Shown: positions 33,381 to 44,431 of the stretch, piece by piece
Layout of the letters: every line of letters starts with the position of its first letter
How positions within the stretch are numbered: position 1 is the stretch's first letter
Source: Reticulitermes speratus
Lineage: Eukaryota > Arthropoda > Insecta > Blattodea > Rhinotermitidae
Length of the DNA stretch: 64,000 bases
Direction of reading: 5' to 3'
NCBI GenBank assembly: GCA_021186555.1
Contig: JAJKFL010000005.1
Coordinates: 45,069,635 to 45,133,634, forward strand
Notes under the pieces: model-generated
What the model saw: only the letters and a program-made list of their open reading frames with translations
Told to the model about the DNA's origin: nothing
Database searches by the model: none
Made by a program: the position numbers and the translations under genes

Positions 33381-33587
33381 TACTAAGAAATTATCAAATA
33401 TTCCTTCAGATCTATTTAACAAAATAACCAACACAGTACAAGAACACATAAAGCACATTAAAAAGTACTGCATGTATGTACTCCGACGTGTATCTGACAC
33501 TTTTGACCACCTTCAGGGAAAACATTATATAAATGCAAGGACGTACTGAATAATTTACATTATTGATTACAGTATTACATAAATAAC

Positions 33588-34100
33588 GCTACGTATTCCA
33601 TCTGACACAACCTTTATTCTCTATTATTTTTTCAAACACTACATGTTTCGATCAAGCCGATCATCATCAGGTGTTTATTTACACAAACACTTAAAATTCA
33701 AGGATAAAAATGTAATTTTGGGAGATCTCACAAGTGATTTTCTAAACACTGTTTGTTGAAATATAAATTCGCATTACAATTTAAAACTTTGCGTTTTAAG
33801 TTCTTATATTTATTGATGGTATAATTTTGACTCCTATCACTCAATTTGACGCTATCCGTCCCGTTGTGTATACAGAATTACATATATAGCACTACGTAAT
33901 GTCTCTGACACAAACTTTATTTGTTATTATTTTTTCATTTGTGAGATCTCGCAAAATTAAGTTTTAACCTTGCATTCTAAGTTTTTGTGTAAATAAATAC
34001 ATGAGGATGATCGGCTTGATCGAAACATGTAGTGTTTGAAAAAATAATAGAGAATAAAGGTTTGTGTCAGACGGGACACGAAGTGTTATTTGTGTAATTC
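33588..34100. repeat. Family F-type inverted repeat, about 150-bp arms
   Basis: Left arm (33590-33750) has ctgacacaacctttattctc and tattttttcaaacactac, then the minus core atgtttcgatcaagccgatc, atcatcagg. The right arm repeats this inverted, with aggatgatcggcttgatcga, aacatg. The hairpin is GATC-GGCTT-GATC. A third partial arm lies near 33895-33960. Confidence 0.88.
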
Positions 34101-34448
34101 TAGATACACAGCGGGATGGATGGCGTCAAATTGTTTACAGTAAAGAAATATGAGCAGATGTAGTATATTTTATTGAGCTTAAATCTGCTAAAATATTAAA
34201 AATACTTCTTTGTGCAGGTTGTTGTAAAATCTTTGAAGTGATGAGAATATATGCTAAGTAACTTTTGTATGTATGTACATATATATATATATTATAATGT
34301 GTTACCACTTCAAGTATCGGTAACGTCGTTATTTTGCATATAAACTTACACAAGTCTTTAATTATCAGTTCGAGTTTAATTACAGTTAAAAATAGTCTTT
34401 AATACCTCCCTTTGAGGATGGCCGGAATTGGCTGAATTATGTACAGGT

Positions 34449-35228
34449 TTAAATTTTTATTACCAACTACTGCACAATACTTTAATACATACCTACATGT
34501 TTCGGCTAACTATCTCAGCCATCATCAGGGAGTCATCGCACACAGACATAAGCAGCGTATATCGTGTCTCTGAATGGTAATTGCCCATTTGTCACAGCCA
34601 TAGTCGCTGATTTTACAGTTTAAATTACATATGATATGTTATTACATAAAATGTAAATATAAAATTTGTATAAAATCAATTTAAAATCTTCTCAAAACAT
34701 CTGTCTCACAACCACTTCCAGTTTTTATGGGGTGGTAAGTAAAGTAAAGGTAAAAATCTCCCTAGAACAGACCATGAAGGCCCAGAGGGGTAGTAGAGGT
34801 ATAGCTCTACTCTTTCTTTAACCTTGGCAATAGATGGGTGGGGTGGTCACATCCACGCCCCGGTCGCTTTACCCCCGGGAAAGAGACCCGGTACCCATTG
34901 TACAGGAGGCTGGGTGAGCCCCAGGGCCGGTCTGGACGGCTGCGGAAAATTTTGCCGCCACCGGGATTCGATCCCCGGACCGTCCAGCCCGTAGCGAGTC
35001 GCTATACCGACTACGCTAACCCAGCCCACCTTTATGGAGTGGAGACCTGTAATATTATACTATCAATGTGATTAAAACGAATTCTAAAATAAAATTTTTT
35101 AAATTTTAAAAAGATTACTATTTATTAGTATATAAATAGGTGATGGCTGAGATATTTATCCGAAACACGTAGGAGTTTTTAACTTATTGTGCAGAAGTTG
35201 GTAATAAAAACTTACATATTCAAAACAA
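34449..35228. repeat. Family F-type inverted repeat split by a SINE
   Basis: Left: ttattaccaactactgcaca and the minus core catgtttcggctaactatct, cagccatcatcaggg. Right, inverted: ggtgatggctgagatattta, tccgaaacacgtagg and gtgcagaagttggtaataaa. A family A SINE (34736-35030) sits in the spacer. Confidence 0.85.
34736..35030 (-). mobile_element. SINE family A, full-length
   Basis: 295 bp on the minus strand with 12-bp target duplications TTTATGGGGTGG / TTTATGGAGTGG (34724-34735 and 35031-35042, one mismatch). The head is intact (GTTAGCGTAGTCGGTATAGC; GGGGATCGAATCCC). Confidence 0.92.
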
Positions 35229-36784
35229 CTGCACGGAACATGTGTAATATTAAGTACGCCCAGATGTATATATACAGTACTGTTTTATGTACGTTACGTA
35301 CTTTTACTGCGTTCAGTAGTTTATTAAACATTTTATAATACTGAGTCATCTCTCCGCCAAGTTCCAGAATAGACACCTGATATATTCTGCAGCCATCTTT
35401 TCATCCCTCATCTCACGTAAATAGCTCCTTACGTTTATAGTTTCAGCTACATAGGATCAGAACTTGACACAAACTCTCGACGTTGTCCTATAGTCTGTAC
35501 CATTGAAAGTTTCGCTAAACAAACAAAGAATGTGTACATCAAAAGAATAAATAAAAAATAAACAAGTAAACGGAATGATCTGTAAAGGCACCGACGTATA
35601 AAAAAGTAAATAAACAAAGGTTAAGTAACGCACATCTTCAATAGGTGCGCCAAAATATCCAGAACCGTGGGGAGTAATACTTTTTGTTCACCCTGTAAGA
35701 CTTATTGCGCATTTGGTTCCTACGCCAATGAAAATAGGGATTCTGTGAAGTTAGTAAATATTAGTACTTAAAATGTATAAAATACATTCGAATTCTAATA
35801 AAACTACATAATAAAATTTGCAGTGAACAATTAAAAGACGGAATACTTAAATACAGGAAAGTTTTTTAAGTTATAAGGAATCAGAGGACAGCAAATTTCC
35901 GTTAGATTGTCACGTGACAGAAATAAGGGTTAGAGGACTTAGCTGGTGGTGAGTTGCTTGTAGTCAGTCAGTGTCGGGACGTGATCGTGTGTGGTTTGTG
36001 GTCAAGTGGGGACAGCAGTGTAAGTGCAGTGGGTACTGTGATCACGCTTGTAGTTAGGTCTGAAGTACATAAAGTCGGTTGTTTCTGCACGAATACATGT
36101 CAACAATAATTATAATACTTTTAGGGAGTGTACCAAACTAATCTACCGACATGTTCGTTTATAAAGATTGTAAAAGTTCAAATGCAATCGTTTAGTAAGG
36201 CTAAATCTTGCTTTGCAATAATTAAATTCTAAATCTTCTCCCAAATGTCGGTATTCTATATAAAGTGTGACACGTCGAATGCCTTACGTTATTCCAAACA
36301 GTTCAAATGTTATATAAATACGTCTGCTCATTGCTCGCGTCTGAATATTTGCAAATTGTAGCTCCGTTACAAAAGAAAAGAAGTTGCACTAAATGAAATC
36401 ATGACTATAGAGCCTGTAGACTGTACCTGCGTCTGATAAAACTCTACTGTATTGACATCTATACAAGCTGTTTTTCAGTAAAGTAATTGTCCTGTTTAAC
36501 TGTCTCTACACGCGATAAAATGCAAGGCCCTGTCTTCTGTATTCAAACCGATAGGAAGTCTCAACTAAAATTGAAAGTCGGAAGAGGAAATGCATGGCCA
36601 AGGAGGAAAAATAACATTTCTGCCTTTAGTGTCCAATAATTAAATAAATTAATAAATTTAGAAAGTAGTCTCAGAATTCTAATTGATCCATTTCATTAAC
36701 TTATTTATTGGGACTTGGGAGGGAATCGACTCCCAAGCTAACCATGATTCATAGCCGCATTTAGCAAGTACAATGTATGATTTG
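35229..36784. other. Non-coding stretch, weak promoter-like patch
   Basis: 35945-36010 (gtcagtcagtgtcgggacgtg, then gtgtggtttgtggtcaag) has two initiator-like TCAGT motifs and a GC content above its surroundings. No downstream coding exon was found, so this is only a possible transcription start. Confidence 0.25.
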
Positions 36785-36945
36785 TTCCATGCAAAGCTAC
36801 ACCAACGATTGTTTGCGCACCCATTTTTTTCCTAGGGCAAGCTAGCGCTAGCCTGGCAAGCCTAGTATTAGTCACAAAAACGCCCATTAATTAGGACTGG
36901 TTGGTGTGTGCAAACTATCGGTGGTGGTTCTACCTTTGTATGGAA
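36785..36945. mobile_element. MITE, copy 1 of a tandem pair
   Basis: The ends are inverted: TTCCATGCAAAG..CCAACGATTGTTTGCGCAC at the left, and the complement TTCCATACAAAGGTAGAACC, ACCACCGATAGTTTGCACAC at the right. The centre has gggcaagctagcgctagcct. 161 bp with no coding capacity. Confidence 0.75.
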
Positions 36946-37021
36946 GAAATGTAAGGTTATGCCGCGGAATGTTTAGTAAAGGATTACGTTTGAGGAGTGA
37001 CCCGGTATCGTAGGAAGGTAA

Positions 37022-37180
37022 TTCATACAAAGCTATCTCAGCGATTGTTTGCACATCCTTCTTTTCCTAGGGCAAGCTAGTGCTATCCTGGCAAGCCTAG
37101 TATTAGTCACAAAAGCGCCCATTAATTAGGACTGGTTGGTGTGTGCAAACTATCGGTGGTGGTTCTACATTTGTATGAAA
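37022..37180. mobile_element. MITE, copy 2 of a tandem pair
   Basis: Same ends and centre as 36785-36945 (ttcatacaaagctatctcag .. tggttctacatttgtatgaa). The two copies are strongly alike over about 150 bp and lie in the same orientation 237 bp apart. A local duplication is as likely as two insertions. Confidence 0.75.
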
Positions 37181-37350
37181 CCAGTATAGGGGTAGCTCAG
37201 AAAACTATTAGCAACAGGTTACCGGCAAGGAGCGAACCGGTGAACATATAGGTAGGTGAACGAGGCAGTAGCAGCGCTCATGAGAGCTACTGGAAGAACC
37301 AATGTGAAAGTGCGTGTGTGGGAATATAGAGAATGCAAATGTATTTCAGC

Positions 37351-37734
37351 GGTGTAAGTGAATATATCGGTGAAGGAAGTGCTATAAATAATCTTCATGG
37401 TGTAAATGAATATATCGGTGAAGGAAGTGCTATAAATAATCTTCATGGTGTAAGTGAATATATCGGTGAAGGAAGTGCTATAAATAATCTTCATGTTGTA
37501 AGTGAATATGTCGGTGAAGGAAGTGCTATAAATAATCTTCATGGTGTAAATGAATATATCGGTGAAGGAAGTGCTATAAATAATCTTCATGGTGTAAGTG
37601 AATATATCGGTGAAGGAAGTGCTATAAATAAGCTTCATGTTGTAAGTGAATATGTCGGTGAAGGAAGTGCTATAAATAATCTTCATGCTGTAAGTGAATA
37701 TATCGGTGAAGGAAGTGCTATAATTAATCTTCAT
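37351..37734 (+). repeat. 48-bp tandem array, 8 units, open in frame
   Basis: Units start every 48 bp from 37351. Because 48 is a multiple of three, the frame stays open and the array would encode a 16-residue repeat, GVSEYIGEGSAINNLH, with variants GVN, VVSEYV and AVS. Units 2-4 and 5-7 repeat the same variant order, so a 144-bp trimer was duplicated. The reverse strand is also open. An unspliced 206-codon frame (37333-37953) contains it and then a Gln/His-rich stretch, but nothing shows that it is translated. Confidence 0.93.
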
Positions 37735-39369
37735 AAATTCGTTAGTGTTGTGAAAATTAGTGCTAGTTGTGAACTCAAGAACCAGAATTACAAGCTTCAA
37801 CATCAGCATCTGCAAATGCAACATCAACACCAGCTGCAAGGTGCCGCGGTTAAAGTAGGTGGCGTTTTTTTTGTCCCCCCCGTTGCTTTCCAGTCTAAGG
37901 GTCGCTGGCTGAATCATTTAGAAGTGCACAGACCGCATTGTGTTAAGCGGTGATTGGACTGATGTAGAGTCGTAGGGTTTTGTAATATGTAAGCGTCAAG
38001 TTGGCAGCCTGGATTTCAGAGGAGTCACTGCATATTTAAGAAGTGTCTGTTGCTTTTTATGTTGTTGTGTGACCTCCCCCCCCCCCCCTCGCACCCCCAA
38101 ACCGTTGTTAGGTGTCGTTGCTAAGTTTCTGTGAGGTTAGGCAGGTGATTGTGTTAGATATAGTACCGTGCCAGTGTGCTGGGCTGCACGGGTAGCGCAG
38201 TGCTCCGGCCAGGCTGCAGGAAACTTGACACCCCTGGTTCAGCCAGCGGCGGACGGAAGCAGCATTTGGAGAGGTCGCGGAGAGACGCATCAAATTGACC
38301 GTCAAATGAAACACCGCTCTTGGATAGACAAATTGCCGATTTACAGGCAACCTCATTGCAATGGTACTCTGGTTCGGTGAGAATTTGAGTATCATTTATT
38401 TATAAACTATAAAAAATTTATCGGTGTGTCTTATAAATTATTTTTAAAGTTCTGTGCAAGTAAAATTATGTCGAAATTAAAAACATGTTTAACTATGTAA
38501 ATTACATTTTATCGCAGTTCTTTTAAATCATTATCAGCCTCTACATTTTTTGAGGCTATCTTGATGCGTATGTTGTGGCCTCTTCTGCACAGAATTGATT
38601 TGCAAACACCAGGGGTTAGTTCAAGCTTTAAATTTGTCGCTTGTTCTTCAAGCGCTGAAGTAGCATGACACTAAACCCTATATAATTACACTTACTTTAA
38701 GGTAGATGCCTTTCCAAGACAAAGCTCTGCAAAATCCCCTTTATTATATAATAGATGTTTGAATTGCATAATAAAAGTTTATAGCCTTTGAGAAAAGTCT
38801 CCCCTTAAAATATAATATTTTTTGTGCATCAGATTGAAAGACACCTACAGTCATAAATGGTGTATGCAATCAAGTCTTCCCTTAGCTCCTAGAGTGAAGC
38901 AGCCCGCTTTTCATTTTCACACACAGAAGAAAGCATTACATCATGTACTCGCAGCAACACGACACTCACCACACGGCTGTGGAACTCGACCGGTTTCCAT
39001 TGGCAGCCGGAGGCGGCGAGCGGAGTGCTCCGAACATTTTGGAGTCATTTCTGTTTTCGTTCGTGTTAGGTTTGCGTTCGGGAGGGGGGGAACCAGTGCG
39101 TCGTTTGAACGTGATTAGAAATTGCTCCAAATGTTATCAGGACACTACGTGAACCAACAGTGCCAATATGCATTGGTTTCTTTAGCAAGCCATGCATGAA
39201 AAACAATAGAAAATATATTTTTATGACTTAAGAAAAAACTAATTTTTGATATTGTCATTCAACCGTTTGGTGCTGAATGGCTATTTACAGCGCATATTTG
39301 GAATGACAGGCTGCACCTCTTCCTTCATATTTGTAATTTACTTTGCGCTTTGTATAAACCCATTTCTTT
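37735..39369. other. Non-coding stretch with homopolymer run
   Basis: A C run lies near 38077-38089. A GC-rich patch with an open frame (38822-39118) has no recognisable domain. 38170-38240 has a weak tRNA-like look (gggtagcgcagtgctccgg, cctggttcagcc) but no family body. Confidence 0.3.
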
Positions 39370-40085
39370 AGGGATAGGAGGGGGGGGGGGGGAATTAGGC
39401 CACATGTTAGGATGTTCAGGATCAGATGCAGCCTGTATTAGAATATGAGGACTTTTCCGAAATTCTCGAGAAATGATTATAAAAGTCCTCACTTTTCACT
39501 AATTTGATTTTCCTTTGCAGGTATTCTAATAGGCTTTGCTGAATTGTTACAGATCTTCAACTCCTGCATTCATGGAGGCAAGACCAAGGATGAAAGTGGA
39601 ACAAATATCGCCATTCTATTCATCCAGTAAAAAATATTTTTGCCTAAACATGCTGCAGCTCTTCCGTGACTTTTTTTTTTTATTCTAACTTTAAAAATGT
39701 ATAGGACTACTGGGTGGGGGGAACCAAGACTTTTGCTAGGAAGTTGTGGATCAGCTGAAGCCTGTATTAGAATAGGAGGACTTCTACATATCTGGAGAAA
39801 TTATGATTATTAACGTCCTCAAATTTCAATAATTGTATTTTTCTTTCCAAGTATTCTAATATTTTTTTGTTTTGTTTTTTCAGACATTCATCACCTGAAT
39901 TCAGCCGACCCAAGATCATGGCTGGCAGAGAAACAAATTTCTCATCCTACTCATCGATATTTTAAAAATATTTTTGGCCTCAACAAGCTGCAGCTCTTCC
40001 ATGACTTTTTTTATTCTAGCTTTACAAATTTATAGGACATTTGTTAGGAATTTGTGGGTCAGCTGCAGCCTTCATTAAGGTACAA
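39370..40085 (+). repeat. Diverged tandem repeat, period about 335 bp
   Basis: Segments such as gctgcagctcttccNtgac (39652 and 39987), gatcagNtgNagcctgtatt (39422 and 39751) and tcaNcacctgaatt-type sequences recur once each. A third partial copy starts near 40030. Poly-G and poly-T runs occur at matching positions. Confidence 0.75.
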
Positions 40086-40779
40086 GGACACTAAATGACA
40101 ACCCTGAGGATTTTGACTTACGGATTAACATAACGTATATATTCTGCCGTAAGTTAGTGCGCGAGATTCTAGATTGAATATTGTAGGACAGCCGACTTAG
40201 AGACAATTATATCGAGTGTGTTGGTTTAACAGAATTTTGTATAATAATTAACAGTAATTATATAAACCTGATTAGCTAGTGTGACTTTTTACGATATCAC
40301 TGGAACAAAACTTTGCCACATATTGATATGAAAGTTTTAACGTTACGAATCTTTTGTGCAGATTTTTACGAATTTTGAAATGTTAAGTCTTTAATTAACG
40401 AAAGGTATTATTCAAATATCGTTCAACGTAACTCGGATATATTTCTAAATAGTAGTACAATCATGCTCAAAAATACTTCGTTAATTTTCTAAACTATTTC
40501 TCTTTTCAGGTCTCTTTAGTGGGTACAACAGTTTGACTGAATTGCTGTAGAGCAGAATGTAATGACTGAACAACTGTAGCTGACACAGCTTCTTTAAACA
40601 ACCAACAGTGAATCCTGCAGCAGTATTCAGCCACAACTGCCCTACCTTGTCACATGGCAACTGTGTCAACACATACATCGCCACGAATAATGTCAAGAAC
40701 ACAATTTGTAAAGATGTTGCATTTCGTGTTTCCACAGCTGTGATGATTATAATTAGTCTTCTTGGATACGCAATCATAT
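40086..40779. other. Non-coding stretch, one unexplained minus-strand frame
   Basis: A minus-strand frame of 98 codons (40481-40777) is rich in hydrophobic residues (VFLTLFVAMYVLTQLP) but has no homologue that I recognise and no supporting splice sites. Treated as chance. Confidence 0.3.
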
Positions 40780-40930
40780 AGTCGCTTAATAGGCACCTAC
40801 GTTCCGGAGAAAATTGCCGCCTCTATCTTCAGGCAAGACTTATTTGAAAACGGAGGCGACAAGCTTCTCCAAAACGTCGGGTGGCTAGTTACCAGTCTAT
40901 GCGCTATCGTATCCCAGAAACGTTTAAGCT
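40780..40930. repeat. Degenerate family F fold-back repeat
   Basis: The plus strand has tcttcaggcaagact on the left and cttctccaaaacgtcggg on the right, with arms gcttaataggcacctacgtt and ctagttaccagtctatgcgc. The GAAAC and CTGAAGA parts are both altered. Confidence 0.5.
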
Positions 40931-41255
40931 TTAACATTTGAAAGACGTTTGGAAGCGCAGATGTAATCTAATTGTAGCACGAAATTATAGATGGCAACAA
41001 GGAGAAAACGTGAAATATGTATAAACTTAAGCTGTAAGATGAATTATATTTACAGTTAAATTTTAGCTGCATGAAAGGGGATCCCCGACCTCAAGGTCTA
41101 AATGCTGTCACTCCTATACCTACGATATAGCCCAGTTTACAAAAATCGCCTCATTTACAGATGTAATTATTGTCTCTTAAATAATATTAATTTCTTATAT
41201 TATATGTATCGTGCATTCTGTTATAAGATATAGCCACACCAACAAATGTACTACA

Positions 41256-41770
41256 ATTACTAACAAAGTATATCTTGCAGCCCCTATATATGTTTCGGCA
41301 AACAATTTGCCATCTTCAGGGGCAGACCAAAGAATCACAGTTATTCAAGGCACCTCACAGGACACCCAACATCACAAGCTACAGGACGAGATCGACATTG
41401 ATCGACAACACAATTGTATACATAACCAACAGACAGATAAAGTTTTAGATGAGCTTTGATATTTATTTTAATTATCTGGATCTAATCATATAACAGGCGA
41501 TGTATGCGATATGTTTTACTGTGATATATGAAGTGTTGGCTCACACTGACTTGGACAGACTGCTGTTTGCTTTTAACGTGTGATTCTGTGAATGTGTACA
41601 TCAATTTCATTTTAGTGTCATTAGTGGCATATGTGGTTTTATTATAATGCTGAGTGTACGCGTAGTTGGATGCCTTGAATAACTGTGATTCTTTGGTCTG
41701 CCCCCCTGAAGATGGCAAATTAGTTGCCGAAACATACGTAGGGCTGCAAGATATACTATGTTAGTAAATA
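41256..41770. repeat. Family F inverted repeat, best conserved cores
   Basis: Arms of about 110 bp. Left: aacaaagtatatcttgcagc, then the minus core atgtttcggcaaacaatttg, ccatcttcaggggcagacc. Right, inverted: ggtctgcccccctgaagatg, gcaaattagttgccgaaaca, tacgtagggctgcaagatat. Hairpins are GGCAAA/TTTGCC on one side and GGCAA/TTGCC on the other. The spacer of about 350 bp has no coding frame. Confidence 0.9.
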
Positions 41771-42420
41771 TGATCCAGTTAAAAAATCACTCCTTTTCAA
41801 AGGAAAAGTCAGTGCTTTCAATTTTGTTATAGTTCTCCCGCCAGTAAACAAAAATTCTACGAATAATACAGTATTGCTATGTTTGAATTTTACTGGCAAC
41901 GTTTCACCACTTACGGTGGCAACTTGCACTAACGCAAAGTCATATATGAGCAGACGTGAATATTATCGATATTATTTTCAGAAAAATACAAGAAAGAAAA
42001 GATTGAAAGCGTTAGTATTAAAAGATGGAAAGGTCAGAGGTTACTAAACAAGTGTTTTTAACTTCCTCTTTGCTCCAAGGGGAAAAGTCAGCCTCAGTAT
42101 TACATCCCTAACTTTACATTTGCACTCGTTAACTGAACAGAACGGCATCAAGTCAAATTCATGCCAGTATTTGTAGTTAGAAGTGCTTGCCAGGCCGTCC
42201 GACACTTGCTTCGAGTACTACACACCTGCCAACTACCTGTAAAGCCTTTTGCTTATTTATAACCTGTAAAAATAATCCACTTATTTTCGTTTGGAATTTC
42301 TGTGTGTGGCTACATTCGATTAGCAGCACTATACTTATTTTACCATAAAGCACGTGTAACTGGCAGACGAAGGTGATTACTATTGAAATTGAAATGAGCA
42401 CGATGTATTAATTACACTTT
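41771..42420. other. Non-coding stretch, nothing recognised
   Basis: No supported gene or repeat. Confidence 0.3.
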
Positions 42421-42687
42421 TCTTTTTTTCCCCCTATGGGTCGACAGCCCCTAGCGGGCCTAAGCCTCCTCATTTTTCGAGGTTTCGCGATCACATACTT
42501 TAGACACACCACACTCAGTAGGACTCTTCTGGACGAGAGACCAGCCTGTCGCAGAGACCTCTACCTGACAACACACAACACTTACAAGAGACAGACATCC
42601 ATGCCTCCGGCGGGATTCGAACCCACAATCCCAGCAAGCGAGCGGCCGTAGAGCCACGCCTTAGACCGCGCGGCCACTGGGATCGGC
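42421..42687 (-). mobile_element. SINE family B, full-length
   Basis: Minus strand: the poly-A end as a T-rich run at 42418-42429, tail ccctatgggtcgacagcccc, body aggactcttctggacgagag, then the B box as gcgggattcgaacccac and the head ttagaccgcgcggccactgg. Confidence 0.9.
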
Positions 42688-43278
42688 GCATTACATATTT
42701 CATCACCACCAATTTTGAGTCAGTATGCTTTCATGAGCCCATCAAATGTTGGCTGTATTATTCTAAACTTTCCACAAGAACATCTCGCAATCTGTAATTC
42801 ATTTAGTAACTGGAGACTCGGAGTTCCCTTGCGTTCTGCTAATCCGGCGGATGTGGGTGTGGTAAGCCGATGTGTGAATAGTTTGTTTTAATGTAACAGG
42901 ACGCAGTGTCTAAACGAAACCTCGACGCGTGCCCATCAAAGTTCCTGATGCCAGTAATTCTGTCACATCCCTCTGTCTGTTTGAAGTAAAGATATTCGCT
43001 GAACCAGCACGGACTGTGTGTTGCTGTTTTCATATCAGTGTTAGTTTGTTTGCGTTTGCATACATGTTATGCAGCTGATAAGAATGTGGCCTTCAGGCGG
43101 CGTTTCTTCACGGCCAGTGTTGTGACAGCTTTCGTACATTATTCGTACAAAAGCTTAAATATTTCCTTATGGATAGAGTTTATTATGCAATTTCGAATTT
43201 GGATGAAATATAAGAGTACGGAATACAAGACTGCAGGCGCCTTGTCAAGCACTCATTGTCATAAAATTAAACTATATA
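42688..43278. other. Non-coding stretch, nothing recognised
   Basis: No supported gene. Confidence 0.3.
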
Positions 43279-43354
43279 CAGAGTGGCGCGAAAGTCACTT
43301 GACACGTCCGTTCCGTTAAAGCATCCAATGTCAAGTAACTTTCGCGCCACTCTG
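43279..43354. mobile_element. 76-bp palindromic MITE, mariner-type ends
   Basis: Terminal repeats CAGAGTGGCGCGAAAGTCAC, TTGACA and their complement (one mismatch in 26) leave only about 24 bp in the centre. The flanks are TATA and CATA, consistent with TA target choice. It is almost a single hairpin. Its outer eight bases CAGAGTGG equal the outer left bases of the mariner-like element at 29651. Confidence 0.88.
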
Positions 43355-43404
43355 CATATTTTCGTATTTAGGGTGGTTTAAAGATGAAGCTGTACCGGTG
43401 ATTC

Positions 43405-43590
43405 ATTATTACGCCATTAAGGCAAAGAGGAGAATGGAGTCATGGCTCTACTCATTCTTCGTCTCTGTACTAGATTTAGAATGATCAGCTTTACACCCCA
43501 GCCTCTTTACCTCCGTGGAAATCTTACGGCACACATTCTTGGCCCTTTGGAGAAGAGGAAACTTATATTTTCCCGAGAATCTAGCCACGG
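43405..43590 (-). mobile_element. SINE family A copy, diverged
   Basis: Minus strand: gagtcatggctctactcatt, gatcagctttacacccc and ggccctttggagaagaggaa keep the family order. The head is lost. Confidence 0.6.
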
Positions 43591-44079
43591 CTGTTCTGTC
43601 GTTCGGCACGTTGCCTGGTCACTGCACCAACTGAATTGTTCTGGCTCATTGTGGTTAGGGTAAATAACATAAATTACTGAAAGAGTAAAATCAAGTAACT
43701 TCTGATAAGACTTCATAGCATTAGACTAGAGAATAAACGAGATATCCATAAAATAATGCAAATAATTATAATGCGTTACTCGTTTGTTTCCTTACTTCGT
43801 AAGAATATTCAGATGCGTAGTTTCATATCTGTGTATGTTCCCAAAGCGCGATCGAATAGACTGATGTGTTTTCATCAAACTCATTATAAAAGTTATGTAA
43901 CAGAACATGATTGGTTTTCTTAAGGTAAGATCATGGTGACCGTGAGAGATTATTACAAGGGAGAAACACTGTTACTCAAAGAAAGATTCAAAAGTTTATA
44001 CAAAGAATGTTTTTAAAATGTAGGATACATATACTATAGTACTACAAACAAATGCGCACTAGTATATTGAAATTAATTT
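43591..44079. other. Non-coding stretch, nothing recognised
   Basis: No supported gene or repeat. Confidence 0.3.
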
Positions 44080-44180
44080 ATACATAGAATTACCTACATG
44101 TTTCGGCTAAACACGTGGCCACGTTTTTGGCCGAAACGTGTAGGTTATCGTGTATGTACGTTAATTTCAATATACTAGTG
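44080..44180. repeat. Compact family F palindrome
   Basis: cctacatgtttcggctaaac and gtggccgaaacgtgtaggtt-like sequence face each other within 50 bp, with arms atattgaaattaa/ttaatttcaatat. The CTGANGA half of the core is missing from both sides. Confidence 0.7.
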
Positions 44181-44249
44181 CATTTTGTGGTACTACTACA
44201 TAAACTTGATTAATGCACGGATTTTGAATCATATAGATTAGGATATATA

Positions 44250-44431
44250 TAGCCGAACTCCGTTATAACGACACCGGTTAATGCGACACCTCGTCTATAG
44301 CGACAGATAGTCTGTGGTACCAATTAATCCATCACTGTTAACAACAATATTATACTCCTCGGTTATAAAAACACTCGTTTATGACACGAAATATTCAGTC
44401 CCTTTCATGACGTTATAACCGTGTTCGACTA
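44250..44431. mobile_element. pogo/Tigger-type MITE
   Basis: Ends TAGCCGAACTCCGTTATAAC and, inverted, TAGTCGAACACGGTTATAAC, with TA on each side (44248-44249, 44432-44433). It is homologous throughout to 55676-55860 (inverse orientation), sharing taatccatcactgttaac and actcctcggttata. No coding capacity. Confidence 0.85.

Noticed and set aside
37219-37917. 232-codon minus-strand frame over the 48-bp array
   Set aside because: Antisense of the tandem array; repeat periodicity explains the open frame.
38170-38250. SINE head in cgggtagcgcagtgctccgg
   Set aside because: Short similarity to family C promoter only; the sequence after it does not match the family body.
40481-40777. Membrane protein gene on the minus strand
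   Set aside because: Single unspliced frame with no recognised family; hydrophobic content is common in T-rich DNA.
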